Assembly (NCBI GenBank): GCA_037138755.1
Contig: JBAXHT010000001.1
Coordinates: 1,831,805 to 1,895,804 of the forward strand
Source of the DNA: Armatimonadota bacterium
GTDB lineage: Bacteria; Armatimonadota; Fimbriimonadia; Fimbriimonadales; Fimbriimonadaceae
DNA: 64,000 nt
Reading direction: 5' to 3'
This document shows positions 49,343 to 57,854 of this stretch, piece after piece. Numbering within the stretch: position 1 is the first letter of the stretch; each line of letters starts with the position of its first letter. The position numbers were made by a program, and so were the translations under genes. Below the pieces are notes generated by a model. The model saw only the letters and a program-made list of their open reading frames with translations, did no database searches and was not told the DNA's origin.

Positions 49343-50716
49343 ATGAAAAGCCTTCGCTACTTCTCAACAATTAGTCTTCTCGCCCTGGCAACGGTGCTGG
49401 CGACCGCTCAAGACGGCGGTCTCGGTCGAGGACGAGGTGGCGGCGGCGGAAACGGGGGCGGTCAATCGAGCCCTCCATCCCGACCCTCGTCTCCTCCACC
49501 TTCGAGCAGCCCTCCTGCACGTTCCAACCCACCTCAGAGTTCACCACCTCCTTCACGCGGCGGAGACAGTAATTCTGGTTTGGGACGACCTAGCCAAGAC
49601 TCTGGTCTTGGGAGAGGAGGCTCGAGCGGTGGAAGCTCTCAATCTGGCGGACCATCGAGAGATCGGGGCGGCTCATCCGGCGGCGGTAGTACCCAAAGCG
49701 GCGGACCATCTCGTGATCGCGGAGGTTCTTCCGGTGGAAGCACTCAATCAGGCGGTCCCAGCAGAGATCGTGGTGGCTCGACTTCAGGAGGTCCAACTCG
49801 AAGTGGCGGAAGCGATAGCGGTTTGGGCCGACCTTCCACCGATGGCGGCTTGAGCCGTAACCGTGGTGGTGGAGCCTCCCAAGGCCTACCTGATCGTGGC
49901 CGAACAAACTACAACACGAATAGCAACATTCGCGTTGATCGGGCTCCAACGATCAACCCTATCAGCGCTCCTCCTGGCATCGTGCGAACCGACGAACTTG
50001 CCCTCAAGGCTCGACGCCAAGATGGCGTGTTCCGAGGCAACAACAACAACGGGTTCTTCTTCGATAACGGTTGGAGAACGGGTTACTGCCATTATAACAA
50101 TGGCTGGAATGACAACTTCTTCTTCTTCCCGAACTACTGCTTCAACCCTTGGCAGGTCGGAATAGGAGTCAACGTTGTTGTCTCGCCGTGGTACCTGTAT
50201 CCGTTCCTTCCGGGTTACCTCAACTGCAACACGGTTGTCGTGACCACCTATCGTAGCCCTTGGCTTTGGAACACCGGCGTGGCGTACGTTTACGATGACC
50301 GAGGTTGGGACAACCGCTGGGATTGGAACAATAACAGTCGCCGAAACATCGACGTCGACAACTCGCTTGAAGATCTTCGAGACGGGTTCGAGCGCTACGA
50401 TCGACGGTCACTCGGTCGGCTCGTGCCTCGCAACGGTCAGGTTGCAATCATGCGAGACGGTCGATACGACTACTCAATGAACTCAGATGACTTCTACGAT
50501 CTGATCAACGACCTCGCAAGCAATGCTGAAACGAACTCTTACCGCGTGGATCAAGTCCGCACCTATCGAGATTCCGCGAGAGTTGTGATGATCCACGATT
50601 ACAACGATCCTTGGGGTCGTCGTCAGCAGGTCTACCACTCGATGCTCTTGCAGCGAGAGGGACGTGGACAGATGGTCATTCGAGAGTTCGAGACCAACGA
50701 CCGTCGAGCTTGGTGA
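49343..50716 (+). CDS. Exported Gly/Ser/Pro-rich repeat protein
   Basis: A 457-residue protein with a signal peptide (MKSLRYFSTISLLALATV, ending TAQ). Residues about 25-185 are low complexity: Gly-rich, then Pro/Ser-rich, then 4-5 imperfect copies of SQSGGPSRDRGGSSGG. The C-terminal half is a folded, aromatic- and Asn-rich domain with GYCHYNNGWNDNFFFFPN and conserved Asp/Arg pairs. Possibly a cell-surface or matrix protein. ATG 49343 was preferred to a TTG 9 nt upstream. Confidence 0.7.
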   Translation: MKSLRYFSTISLLALATVLATAQDGGLGRGRGGGGGNGGGQSSPPSRPSSPPPSSSPPARSNPPQSSPPPSRGGDSNSGLGRPSQDSGLGRGGSSGGSSQSGGPSRDRGGSSGGGSTQSGGPSRDRGGSSGGSTQSGGPSRDRGGSTSGGPTRSGGSDSGLGRPSTDGGLSRNRGGGASQGLPDRGRTNYNTNSNIRVDRAPTINPISAPPGIVRTDELALKARRQDGVFRGNNNNGFFFDNGWRTGYCHYNNGWNDNFFFFPNYCFNPWQVGIGVNVVVSPWYLYPFLPGYLNCNTVVVTTYRSPWLWNTGVAYVYDDRGWDNRWDWNNNSRRNIDVDNSLEDLRDGFERYDRRSLGRLVPRNGQVAIMRDGRYDYSMNSDDFYDLINDLASNAETNSYRVDQVRTYRDSARVVMIHDYNDPWGRRQQVYHSMLLQREGRGQMVIREFETNDRRAW

Positions 50717-50743
50717 GGATAAGCCTTCTGGCTTCAGCCGTCA

Positions 50744-50784
50744 GCCGTCAGCTTCCACCTGTGGAAGCTGGCGGCTTCTTTTTA
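50744..50784 (+). terminator. Rho-independent terminator
   Basis: GCCGTCAGCTTCCAC / GTGGAAGCTGGCGGC (one G-T pair) with a 2-nt loop, followed by TTCTTTTTA, 27 nt after the repeat-protein gene. Confidence 0.8.
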
Positions 50785-50818
50785 TGGCTTTATCGTCATC
50801 TGATATCGAACGCAGATA

Positions 50819-51946
50819 TCAAACTCGCTTAAAAGAATCTGCAATCATCCAGCCACAGATCCCGCCGAGGTAGGCGATGTTTCCGCCCCAGAGCAAAGTT
50901 TGCATCGGGAGGAAACGGGTCGCGGAGCCCGCGCAGGCGAGGGAGAGGACGACCACGACCAGCGCGATCCCCGCTACGAAGCGAAGGTGAGAGTAGTTGA
51001 AGGATCGCTGCGCCACGCTGATACCCGCGTACAGAGCCACTGCGGCCCAGAAGTTGACGATGGCTACCGTGGTGAGCGCAAGGATCGGCGAGGATACTCG
51101 GCCTAGAGAGTTAGTTGAGGAAACGGAAAAGCGATCTAAGAAGTTGCCGGAGCACATGACGGCTCCAACAGAAACTCCGGCAAGAAAAAGCATGACAACC
51201 AGGCCGAGCGTCCAGGTGCTGATCAGTCCGATTCCAGGGGCGATCGCCGGTTCGCTGGCGATCCAGATGTATAGCGCTGTTGATACGAGGAGTAGTGCGC
51301 CAACCATTGCGCTGAGGATCGCTCGATCTTCCTTGATTGCCACTCGGCCCGTCTTGGGCTCGGCGCGGCCAGTTTTCACAAGCTCTTCGTGGCGTTGCTG
51401 GTAGATCGGATTTCGGGGATCCATCTGCGCGGCGTAGGCGTACATCTTGGCTGCCTCATCAAGATTGCCTTTTGCGCGGGCGAGGTCGCCTAGCACGGCG
51501 TAGGGAATTGGTTGGCGGTTATCTCGGGTTAAGATCGCCCTGGCCAGCTTTTCGCTCTCGACGAAGTTGCCTCTTGTAAAGATCAGGGTAAGGCGAGTGA
51601 CGTCGGCGGCCACTGTGGTGACTTTTGAACCTGCCGTACCAGCCTTCTGAGGTTGTGGCTGAGTCTGGGTTTGGGTCCTTGGAGCACTCGCTGACGGTGC
51701 GGAGGGCCGTTGGGCCTGGACACTGCGTCGTTTTTCGCCCGCGACCACCGTGTCGTAGTGACGCCTCCGTTCGGGGTCTCCTAAAACTTCGTAGGCGGTG
51801 GTCGCCCGGTGAAAGATGTCGGCTGACTCTCTAGACGCACTTTTGTCTGGGTGGTGGGCAAGAACGAGCTTTCGATACGCCGACTTGATCTCGTTCGGCG
51901 TAGCGTTGCGGGCAACTCCCAGGACTCGGTAATGGTCTTGCTGCAT
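50819..51946 (-). CDS. DnaJ-domain membrane protein with TPR-like middle
   Basis: A 375-residue protein. J-domain at residues 4-65 (YRVLGVARNATPNEIKSAYR with HHPDK). A Pro/Ala/Gln linker follows, then helical repeats (about 120-185) like a TPR pair, and four to five membrane helices in the C-terminal half. It could recruit DnaK to a membrane machine. It starts 18 nt after the GspF-like gene, so it may assist type II/IV pilus-like assembly; this is inference from position. Confidence 0.8.
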   Translation of the reverse strand: MQQDHYRVLGVARNATPNEIKSAYRKLVLAHHPDKSASRESADIFHRATTAYEVLGDPERRRHYDTVVAGEKRRSVQAQRPSAPSASAPRTQTQTQPQPQKAGTAGSKVTTVAADVTRLTLIFTRGNFVESEKLARAILTRDNRQPIPYAVLGDLARAKGNLDEAAKMYAYAAQMDPRNPIYQQRHEELVKTGRAEPKTGRVAIKEDRAILSAMVGALLLVSTALYIWIASEPAIAPGIGLISTWTLGLVVMLFLAGVSVGAVMCSGNFLDRFSVSSTNSLGRVSSPILALTTVAIVNFWAAVALYAGISVAQRSFNYSHLRFVAGIALVVVVLSLACAGSATRFLPMQTLLWGGNIAYLGGICGWMIADSFKRV

Positions 51947-51964
51947 CGCGTTTCGAGCCAGGGG

Positions 51965-53332
51965 CTACTTCATAATATCGGTAAAGCCCTTGCCGTAGTT
52001 CTGGTAGAAATTAACAATAATCGAGCCAATATATGCGGAAACGAGCAGGAGCACCAAGACTCCGGTAAAGTAGCCGAGCTGGACCGACTTGGTTTTCGCC
52101 TCGTCGTGGTAGTAGTCGGCCATTTTGTTCAGCATATGGTCGAGGTTTCCGGTTCTTTCGCCTGTGCTCAGCATGTCGATAACGATTGGCGAGAGGGCTC
52201 CCGTTGCCTTCAACGTTTCGGTAACACCAGCACCGCTCTCCAAGATTTTTCCTGCCGGATAAATCCGCGCTCGCATGTATTCATTGCCGCATGAGTCGGC
52301 AGATAGAGGAATGACACGCTGAAGCGGGACTCCAGCTCGGTACAAAGCTCCAAAGGCGCGACCGAATTTAGCCATCGCCATCTGCCGAACGGTGCCGCCC
52401 ACAAACGGGATGTAGGACATGATCATGTCCCAGAAATACTTCACCCGGTAGTTCGCAAGGCCAACCCGGAAGAACAAGAAAAGCCCGACCAGCAGGGGGG
52501 CTAGCCAGAACCAGGTTGAAGCTGTCGTGAGAGGCGACGAGAGTTTTCCGGCTTGCGCGTTGATTGAGCCAATGATTGCGTTGGCACCAAGAATGATGAC
52601 AATTGATGCGCAGACGAGCAGTTTTGGATAGATGGTGACCCGGCGATAAAGGTTTCTGAGTTCGATCTCGTCATCGGTGTACTTGGCAACGGTCTCCAAG
52701 GCTTCGTCAAGAAACCCGCCTTCTTCTCCAGTTCGGATGATGCTGAGCATCACCGGGCTGAACGCCTCGGGGTAGCGCTGCATGCCCGCTGTCATGGGTC
52801 GGCCCGCTTCGACGTGACCGCGAATCTCTCGCAGGATTGCTCCGAACCGAGGGTCTCTCGCTTGCTTGGAAAGCGTATCAAGGCTCTGAACCATCGGGAC
52901 GCCTGCCTTGAGCATTGTGGCAAGAGAAGTGTAGAAAAATGAGAGGTTCGTAAGTGAGATCTTTCCGACGAGTGGGCCGACCACGCTGGTCGCGATGTAA
53001 TGCCTTTGTCCGGTCGGCGGTCCGCCAACTCCTTCGTGGCCAGAATATCCGCCCATCTCGGCGTTCGGGGCGTAGTCTACGCTCAGTTCGTTGTAGGTCG
53101 CGCCTCGAGCGTCGGCATGAACTCCAGGAATGGATTCGTTCACAACGGGTCGTTCAGCCGGAGCAAGCCGGGCCGCCAGGGGGTCTCCTGCAGCGGCGGC
53201 GACTCCAATGGAGTGAACTTGCAGCCCTTGTAACACCAGTTTCTGCATCGCAGAATCGAGGCTGGCATCATGCAAGAGGCCCTGGGTGATCGACCCATCG
53301 GCTTGCACTGCCTGGTATTGATACGTGGGCAT
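51965..53332 (-). CDS. Type II secretion/type IV pilus inner-membrane protein (GspF/PilC family), copy 1
   Basis: A 455-residue protein. The N-terminal MPTYQYQAVQADGSITQG start is typical, then two T2SSF domains with FFYTSLATMLKAGVPMVQSLDTL-like and FGRAFGALYRAGVPLQRVI motifs. Hydrophobic segments lie near residues 235-255, 280-300 and 425-445. It is the platform protein for a pilus/secretion ATPase. TAGAAT lies 6 nt before the ATG. No ATPase, pilin or secretin is nearby. Confidence 0.88.
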   Translation of the reverse strand: MPTYQYQAVQADGSITQGLLHDASLDSAMQKLVLQGLQVHSIGVAAAAGDPLAARLAPAERPVVNESIPGVHADARGATYNELSVDYAPNAEMGGYSGHEGVGGPPTGQRHYIATSVVGPLVGKISLTNLSFFYTSLATMLKAGVPMVQSLDTLSKQARDPRFGAILREIRGHVEAGRPMTAGMQRYPEAFSPVMLSIIRTGEEGGFLDEALETVAKYTDDEIELRNLYRRVTIYPKLLVCASIVIILGANAIIGSINAQAGKLSSPLTTASTWFWLAPLLVGLFLFFRVGLANYRVKYFWDMIMSYIPFVGGTVRQMAMAKFGRAFGALYRAGVPLQRVIPLSADSCGNEYMRARIYPAGKILESGAGVTETLKATGALSPIVIDMLSTGERTGNLDHMLNKMADYYHDEAKTKSVQLGYFTGVLVLLLVSAYIGSIIVNFYQNYGKGFTDIMK

Positions 53333-53381
53333 ACCCCTATTCTATCGGTTGATTTCCCGAAAACGTCTCCCTAGAAACGGT

Positions 53382-54695
53382 TTATGGAACGTCGCTCGCG
53401 TGGTTGATCATATCCACCATGTTGGTCGCATACATTGTGTAGAGTCCGATGACCACTCCTCCGACAACAATGCCCAGCCCCAGGGCAAGACCGATGTAGT
53501 TCGCGATTTGGGCAACTCGGGTTCTTGATCCATATTGGATTCGCTCCATTTCCACGATTTGCTCCATGGACTTATCGGGCGTACCAACTTGCTCGCCAAC
53601 ATGGATCATGTCGATCTGTTGCCGTTCAAGGAGGCCGAGCCGAGGGAGAATGCTGGTCAAAGGTTCGTTTTCGCGGATGTTTCCCAAGGCTTTGAGCGCC
53701 TTTGCTCTCAAGTGCAGGTTTGGGATTGTTCCGAGCGCGTTGAAGATCGCAGCGGCGGGTGAGACTCCGGCTTTGAGCAATGAACTAAGCGCCCACGAGA
53801 CTCGTTCAACGGCTTCCGACCTAGCACGGGGTAGGGAAAAGGGCACCCACGTTCCAAGTCGGTGACGGAACTGACGAAACCTGGGGGTCATCAACAAAAG
53901 ATAGAGGCAAACGTATACTCCAGAGACGATGAATCCGCCGATGAAAAGCCCCCAGTGATCGTGGAGTTTTTCTATGAGCACTCGGCGTCCAAAGTCGGAG
54001 GGAGACTCGTTTCCGAGTGGTTTGACTGTTTCATTGAAGTGCGCTCGGGTTGCTTCCTTCGAAGCCAGGCCAAGTGCCCAGCCGCTCATGCTGGCAACGA
54101 TCAGGCCGGGAACGATGAATAAGCCATAAGCGAACTGGAAGTAGGCGAACGCCCAAGCCCGCTTCGCCGTTTCGGCGATGGCGAGCATTGCGTCGGGCAG
54201 AGTTCCGGCGATCTCTCCGACTCGGATTGTACTTGCGACGTTTGGCGCGAAGTAGCGCGACCGCAATTCCATGGAGTCGGCGAGCATCGATCCGTTTGTC
54301 GCCTCGGCTGCCATCTCTCGAAACATTCCGCTAGCATTTCCGACGGAACCTCCCGCGAGCGTGTTCAGTACCGACGCTTGGCCCACTCCGGCTCGAGTCA
54401 GATCTGCCCAGCGAGTGAAAAGCAAAAAGTAGCGACCCATCGCCGTGCAGGCTGGATCACTCACTGGCTGGGCTGGAGCTGGGTTCGGAGTTGGAGTTCG
54501 TCGGACGGGAGTGGTATGTGCGACTCTTTGGCTGGGAAGCGGAGACGCTGGCCCGACCTGACGTCCGTTCAGGGTGACCAAGGTCAGATTTTGCTTCGCC
54601 AGGAGGCCCTCAAGCTCTTTGGCCGATGCCGCTTGCAGAGTTCCCGAGACGACCCGACCGGTCGGATCTTGGGCTTCGAAGCGCATGAAAGGCAT
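53382..54695 (-). CDS. Type II secretion/type IV pilus inner-membrane protein (GspF/PilC family), copy 2
   Basis: A 437-residue GspF-like protein. N-terminal MPFMRFEAQDPTGRVVSGTL and two T2SSF domains (FTRWADLTRAGVGQASVLNTL and VSWALSSLLKAGVSPAAAI). It is divergent in sequence from copy 1 but shares the domain plan, so the pair may form a heteromeric platform or serve two machines. Its start is 17 nt from the divergent TIM-barrel gene, with a shared -10. Confidence 0.85.
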   Translation of the reverse strand: MPFMRFEAQDPTGRVVSGTLQAASAKELEGLLAKQNLTLVTLNGRQVGPASPLPSQRVAHTTPVRRTPTPNPAPAQPVSDPACTAMGRYFLLFTRWADLTRAGVGQASVLNTLAGGSVGNASGMFREMAAEATNGSMLADSMELRSRYFAPNVASTIRVGEIAGTLPDAMLAIAETAKRAWAFAYFQFAYGLFIVPGLIVASMSGWALGLASKEATRAHFNETVKPLGNESPSDFGRRVLIEKLHDHWGLFIGGFIVSGVYVCLYLLLMTPRFRQFRHRLGTWVPFSLPRARSEAVERVSWALSSLLKAGVSPAAAIFNALGTIPNLHLRAKALKALGNIRENEPLTSILPRLGLLERQQIDMIHVGEQVGTPDKSMEQIVEMERIQYGSRTRVAQIANYIGLALGLGIVVGGVVIGLYTMYATNMVDMINHASDVP

Positions 54696-54701
54696 CGTAT
54701 T

Positions 54702-54708
54702 TATGATA
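54702..54708. promoter_or_regulatory. Shared symmetric -10 between divergent genes
   Basis: TATGATA reads TATGAT on + (5 nt before ATG 54713) and TATCAT on - (7 nt before ATG 54695). The two starts are only 17 nt apart, so both mRNAs would be leaderless. Confidence 0.5.
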
Positions 54709-54712
54709 CGGG

Positions 54713-55582
54713 ATGGAGCTGGCGATTGGTTCGGGTAAACCTTGCTGCATGCAGAAGTCTCTTAACGGCGGTGCCGTCCACATCTCGATTCCTTCGCTCG
54801 AAAGGGGACTGGAGTTGTGCCGAATGGGCGGCTTTGACTCACTCGCGATGTCTCCTGGCCTGCTTGCAAATCGAAACGCGGGCGAGGTGAAGAGGCTAAT
54901 GGCCGAAGCTGGAGTGACGCCCGGAGCATGGGGAGTGCCGTTCAATTGGCGAGGGACGGCTGAAGAGCATGAGGCCGGTTTGGAATCCTTTCGCTCGCAA
55001 ACTGAGTTAATGGCGACAGTCGGGGTAACTCGCTGTGCGACGTGGATTCTGCCGGGTTCGAATGAGATGAATTTCGACGTGTTTGGACAGTTTCACGTCG
55101 CGCGTTTGACGCCAGTGGCAAAGATACTTCGCGACCATGGAATGACCTTCGGGATGGAGTTTATTGGCCCCAAAACCCTCCGCGATTCTTTCCGATACCC
55201 GTGGGTATACACGATGAATGAGATGCTCCGTGTGGGTTTGGAAATTGGTTCAAACGTGGGAGTTTTGCTCGATCTCTGGCATCTTCATACCTCTGGTGGC
55301 ACGATTAACGATATTCGTAAAGTGCAAGAAAGCAAGATCAGTCTTGTACACATCAACGATGCGCCATTGGGGGTTGACCGCGACGACCTAGTTGACAACA
55401 AGCGAGGCCTCCCTGGCTCAACTGGCGTACTGCCGTTGAAGGAGTTTATGGCTGCGCTGCGAGAAATCGGCTACTCTGGTCCCGTTGAAGCCGAGCCGTT
55501 TGACGACACGTTGAAGGATCTTGCAGAAGATGAACGTCTTACCAAGGTCGCTGATTCGATGCGGTCTGCATTTGCAGAGTAG
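54713..55582 (+). CDS. Sugar phosphate isomerase/epimerase-like TIM-barrel protein
   Basis: A 289-residue xylose-isomerase-like barrel (AP endonuclease 2 superfamily). Metal-site segments: MEFIGPKTLRDSF, LLDLWHLHTSGG, LVHINDAPLG and EAEPFDDTL, giving the usual Glu/Asp/His ligands. Substrate unknown. ATG 54713 is used; ATG 54749 is an alternative that removes 12 residues. Confidence 0.8.
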   Translation: MELAIGSGKPCCMQKSLNGGAVHISIPSLERGLELCRMGGFDSLAMSPGLLANRNAGEVKRLMAEAGVTPGAWGVPFNWRGTAEEHEAGLESFRSQTELMATVGVTRCATWILPGSNEMNFDVFGQFHVARLTPVAKILRDHGMTFGMEFIGPKTLRDSFRYPWVYTMNEMLRVGLEIGSNVGVLLDLWHLHTSGGTINDIRKVQESKISLVHINDAPLGVDRDDLVDNKRGLPGSTGVLPLKEFMAALREIGYSGPVEAEPFDDTLKDLAEDERLTKVADSMRSAFAE

Positions 55583-55601
55583 CCTTGGTGGGACGCCGGG
55601 G

Positions 55602-56429
55602 TCACCTTAGTGCAGAGCGGATCGCGACGGCTGGCTCCAGAATCTCGCGGATTCGGTGGAGGGGCCATTGGGTCGCGGCGTCGCTCATGGCGTTCGCCGG
55701 ATCAGGGTGGCACTCCAGGAACAGCGCATCAATGCCCACCGCAACCCCGGCTCGAACCATCGCGGGAATGGAATCCCGAACGCCGCCGGTTGAGGTGCCC
55801 GCTCCGCCTGGACGTTGCGCCGAGTGGGTCGCATCAAAGCAAACCGGAACGCCGAAAGAGCGCATTGTCTCCAGCCCCGGCATATCCACGATGAGGGTGT
55901 TGTAGCCAAAGGTTGTTCCGCGCTCGCAGAGCATCGTTCCTTTCGCGCCAAACGCCTTCATCTTTTCAACAATATTCAGAGTATCGCCCGGTGCCAAAAA
56001 CTGGCCCTTTTTCACGTTAACGGGCGTCCCGGTCAACGCCGCCGCCTCAAGAAGATCAGATTGTCGACACAAAAAAGCTGGAATCTGGAGGATGTCCACT
56101 ACAGATGCTACTTCGGCAGCCTGCGCGGGTAGGTGGATATCTGTGGTCGTCGGAACCCCGAATTTCTTGCCCACAGATTCGATGATTGCCAATCCGGCCT
56201 CTTGACCGGCTCCACGGACTGAACCAGCCGACGTGCGATTCGCCTTATCGAACGAGGCTTTGAAGATGTAGTTCAGGCCCAATTCGGCGCAGACCGCTTG
56301 CAACGTCCCGCAAACATCCTCGCACAAGGCTTGGGACTCGGCAAGGCATGGGCCGCCAATAATCGTCAGCGAACCATCGCCGATGGTGAACGGACCTACC
56401 GGGAACGAGTTCACTTCTTTGGCTTCCAC
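55602..56429 (-). CDS. kdsA: 3-deoxy-8-phosphooctulonate synthase (KDO-8-P synthase)
   Basis: A 275-residue enzyme condensing arabinose-5-P and PEP, the committed step to the LPS sugar Kdo. Motifs: IIGGPCLAES, YIFKASFDKANRTS, VPTTTDIH, PAFLCRQSDLL, VKKGQFLAP and CFDATHSAQRPGG. The Cys in GPC is usual in metal-dependent forms. Implies an outer membrane with LPS. The 5' end overlaps the DsbD-alpha gene by 19 nt. Confidence 0.93.
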   Translation of the reverse strand: MEAKEVNSFPVGPFTIGDGSLTIIGGPCLAESQALCEDVCGTLQAVCAELGLNYIFKASFDKANRTSAGSVRGAGQEAGLAIIESVGKKFGVPTTTDIHLPAQAAEVASVVDILQIPAFLCRQSDLLEAAALTGTPVNVKKGQFLAPGDTLNIVEKMKAFGAKGTMLCERGTTFGYNTLIVDMPGLETMRSFGVPVCFDATHSAQRPGGAGTSTGGVRDSIPAMVRAGVAVGIDALFLECHPDPANAMSDAATQWPLHRIREILEPAVAIRSALR

Positions 56430-56848
56430 ACCAGCTTGACCGCTGTCGAAGTCGGAGGAATGCAGGTGGAGGCATCGCAGAGTTGGTATCCGAAATCCAA
56501 GACGGCTTCATACCCCGTCTTCCCAGGTTTTATGCCTTTTTCAAAAGTGCCAACGAAGTCGATTTTTATCGAACCCTCGTACACGAGAGAATCGTTTCCA
56601 GAGGACATCATCTCGATACCCTTCGGGTAGGTCACCTTGGTGAGCTTGAACTTCTTAGTCTTCGTGGTGAGCGTGATCGGGTTCTCGTACTCACTCTTCG
56701 GTGGGTTTTGGTAGGCATGCCATCCGTCAGGAATCTTGACGGTGAGGGTTCCGTTAACCACGCCGTCCTTCCCCGGAGTTGCCGAAACTTTGAACTCCAA
56801 CACGGGAGCCGCGACCATCGAAAGAGCGATCAGCGAAGACGCAATCAT
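56411..56848 (-). CDS. Stand-alone DsbD N-terminal (alpha) domain protein
   Basis: About 145 residues with a signal peptide (MIASSLIALSMVAAP). The domain has VNGTLTVKIPDGWHAYQNPP and the Cys pair in YQLCDASTCIPP, matching the periplasmic alpha domain of DsbD (thiol:disulfide interchange). No membrane or gamma domain follows, so it would need an electron donor elsewhere. ATG 56848 was chosen because CATAAT lies 7 nt upstream; ATG 56857 is also in frame. Confidence 0.75.
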   Translation of the reverse strand: MIASSLIALSMVAAPVLEFKVSATPGKDGVVNGTLTVKIPDGWHAYQNPPKSEYENPITLTTKTKKFKLTKVTYPKGIEMMSSGNDSLVYEGSIKIDFVGTFEKGIKPGKTGYEAVLDFGYQLCDASTCIPPTSTAVKLVWKPKK

Positions 56849-56883
56849 AATCATCATTATGATTCAACGCCAAAGAAGTTCGG

Positions 56884-57585
56884 CTATTTCGGTTGAATCT
56901 CAAAAAATGTGATCGTTGCAGTCGGTTCTTGTCCACCAAAAACCATCAAGTAAATCTTGCCTGCTTCAAAGTCTTTGGTTGTGGTGACAACTTCAGTTTC
57001 AGTGAACTGTCGTTGCGCTGTGAGCGTCGTCGGGCCAGCATCAATTTCGTTGGAGGTGATTTGTCCGAAGTCGACCGCATTGAACGAGATCGTTGGGTTC
57101 GTACCTGGGTTCTTGAAGATAACGGCATATGAATCTTCTCCCGTGGCGCGGACGAACGAGTTGAAGGCGTAAACGCGCGCCTTATTGCCGTTGGGAGCAA
57201 CCCGATTGACTCCGAAAAAGTCGAACCTTAGCCTCTTGGCGTTTTCTGTTCCGAAATCTTTCAGGCCAAACGCCAGCGCAAGATGGTCAGTGTCCTTATT
57301 CAGGGTTCGGGCCTGGCTATCGATCACGATAGTACTGCCGTTCTCGTTGATCGAGAAGTCTTTCTCTTCAGCGGCAACCGGCTTGAACGTCGTAGTTAAC
57401 CCTCCTGAAGCTGCATTCGAAACCACAACCGAATCGTTAACAAGGAAATCTAATGCAACCGCTGGAGCCAGGTTAATCACTCGAAAATTTGGGTCGGGCA
57501 ATTCAGCGGTCGTACCACTGCCGCCACCACAGGCGAGAATCGTGATCGCCAGCGCTCCGAGACCGAGAATTCGAGCTGATTTCAT
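56884..57585 (-). CDS. DUF4397-type lipoprotein
   Basis: A 233-residue protein with a lipoprotein signal (ALAITILAC, Cys near residue 19) followed by GGGSG. The mature part FRVINLAPAVALDFLVNDSV resembles DUF4397, a beta-sandwich repeat found in surface proteins. Function unknown. Confidence 0.7.
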   Translation of the reverse strand: MKSARILGLGALAITILACGGGSGTTAELPDPNFRVINLAPAVALDFLVNDSVVVSNAASGGLTTTFKPVAAEEKDFSINENGSTIVIDSQARTLNKDTDHLALAFGLKDFGTENAKRLRFDFFGVNRVAPNGNKARVYAFNSFVRATGEDSYAVIFKNPGTNPTISFNAVDFGQITSNEIDAGPTTLTAQRQFTETEVVTTTKDFEAGKIYLMVFGGQEPTATITFFEIQPK

Positions 57586-57591
57586 TTGAAT

Positions 57592-57849
57592 CTAATTTTG
57601 ACCGAGAATCTCTCTAATGTTGTCATCAAAAACTTCATAACAGACCGGGCAGCCGACTAAACCAGTCTTTTTGACGCCCGCTCGTTTGGTTTTGCAGACG
57701 GGGCAGGCGTCGATCAGTCGGGTTTGGTTCCGATGTTGGAGGAGTCGATTGACAGGGTTTAACTTCGGGCACCCCCCACATACCGTTTCCGACAGTCCCC
57801 ATTCCGTCACACGATGAGTTTTCGGGCGGAGGCAATCGGAGCAGGACAT
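57592..57849 (-). CDS. Small double zinc-ribbon protein, McsA-like
   Basis: An 85-residue protein with four CxxC pairs: CSDC, CGGC, CPVC and CPVC. The end GCPVCYEVFDDNIREIL is close to the zinc-binding N-terminus of McsA, an arginine kinase activator. The C-terminal UvrB/UvrC motif of full McsA is absent. It lies between ilvE and the DUF4397 gene with gaps of 5-6 nt. Confidence 0.65.
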   Translation of the reverse strand: MSCSDCLRPKTHRVTEWGLSETVCGGCPKLNPVNRLLQHRNQTRLIDACPVCKTKRAGVKKTGLVGCPVCYEVFDDNIREILGQN

Positions 57850-57854
57850 TGGGG

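Noticed and set aside
49600-49850. Tandem repeats that might be a CRISPR array
   Set aside because: The units are imperfect, in frame, and encode Gly/Ser repeats of an exported protein. There is no spacer structure and no cas genes.
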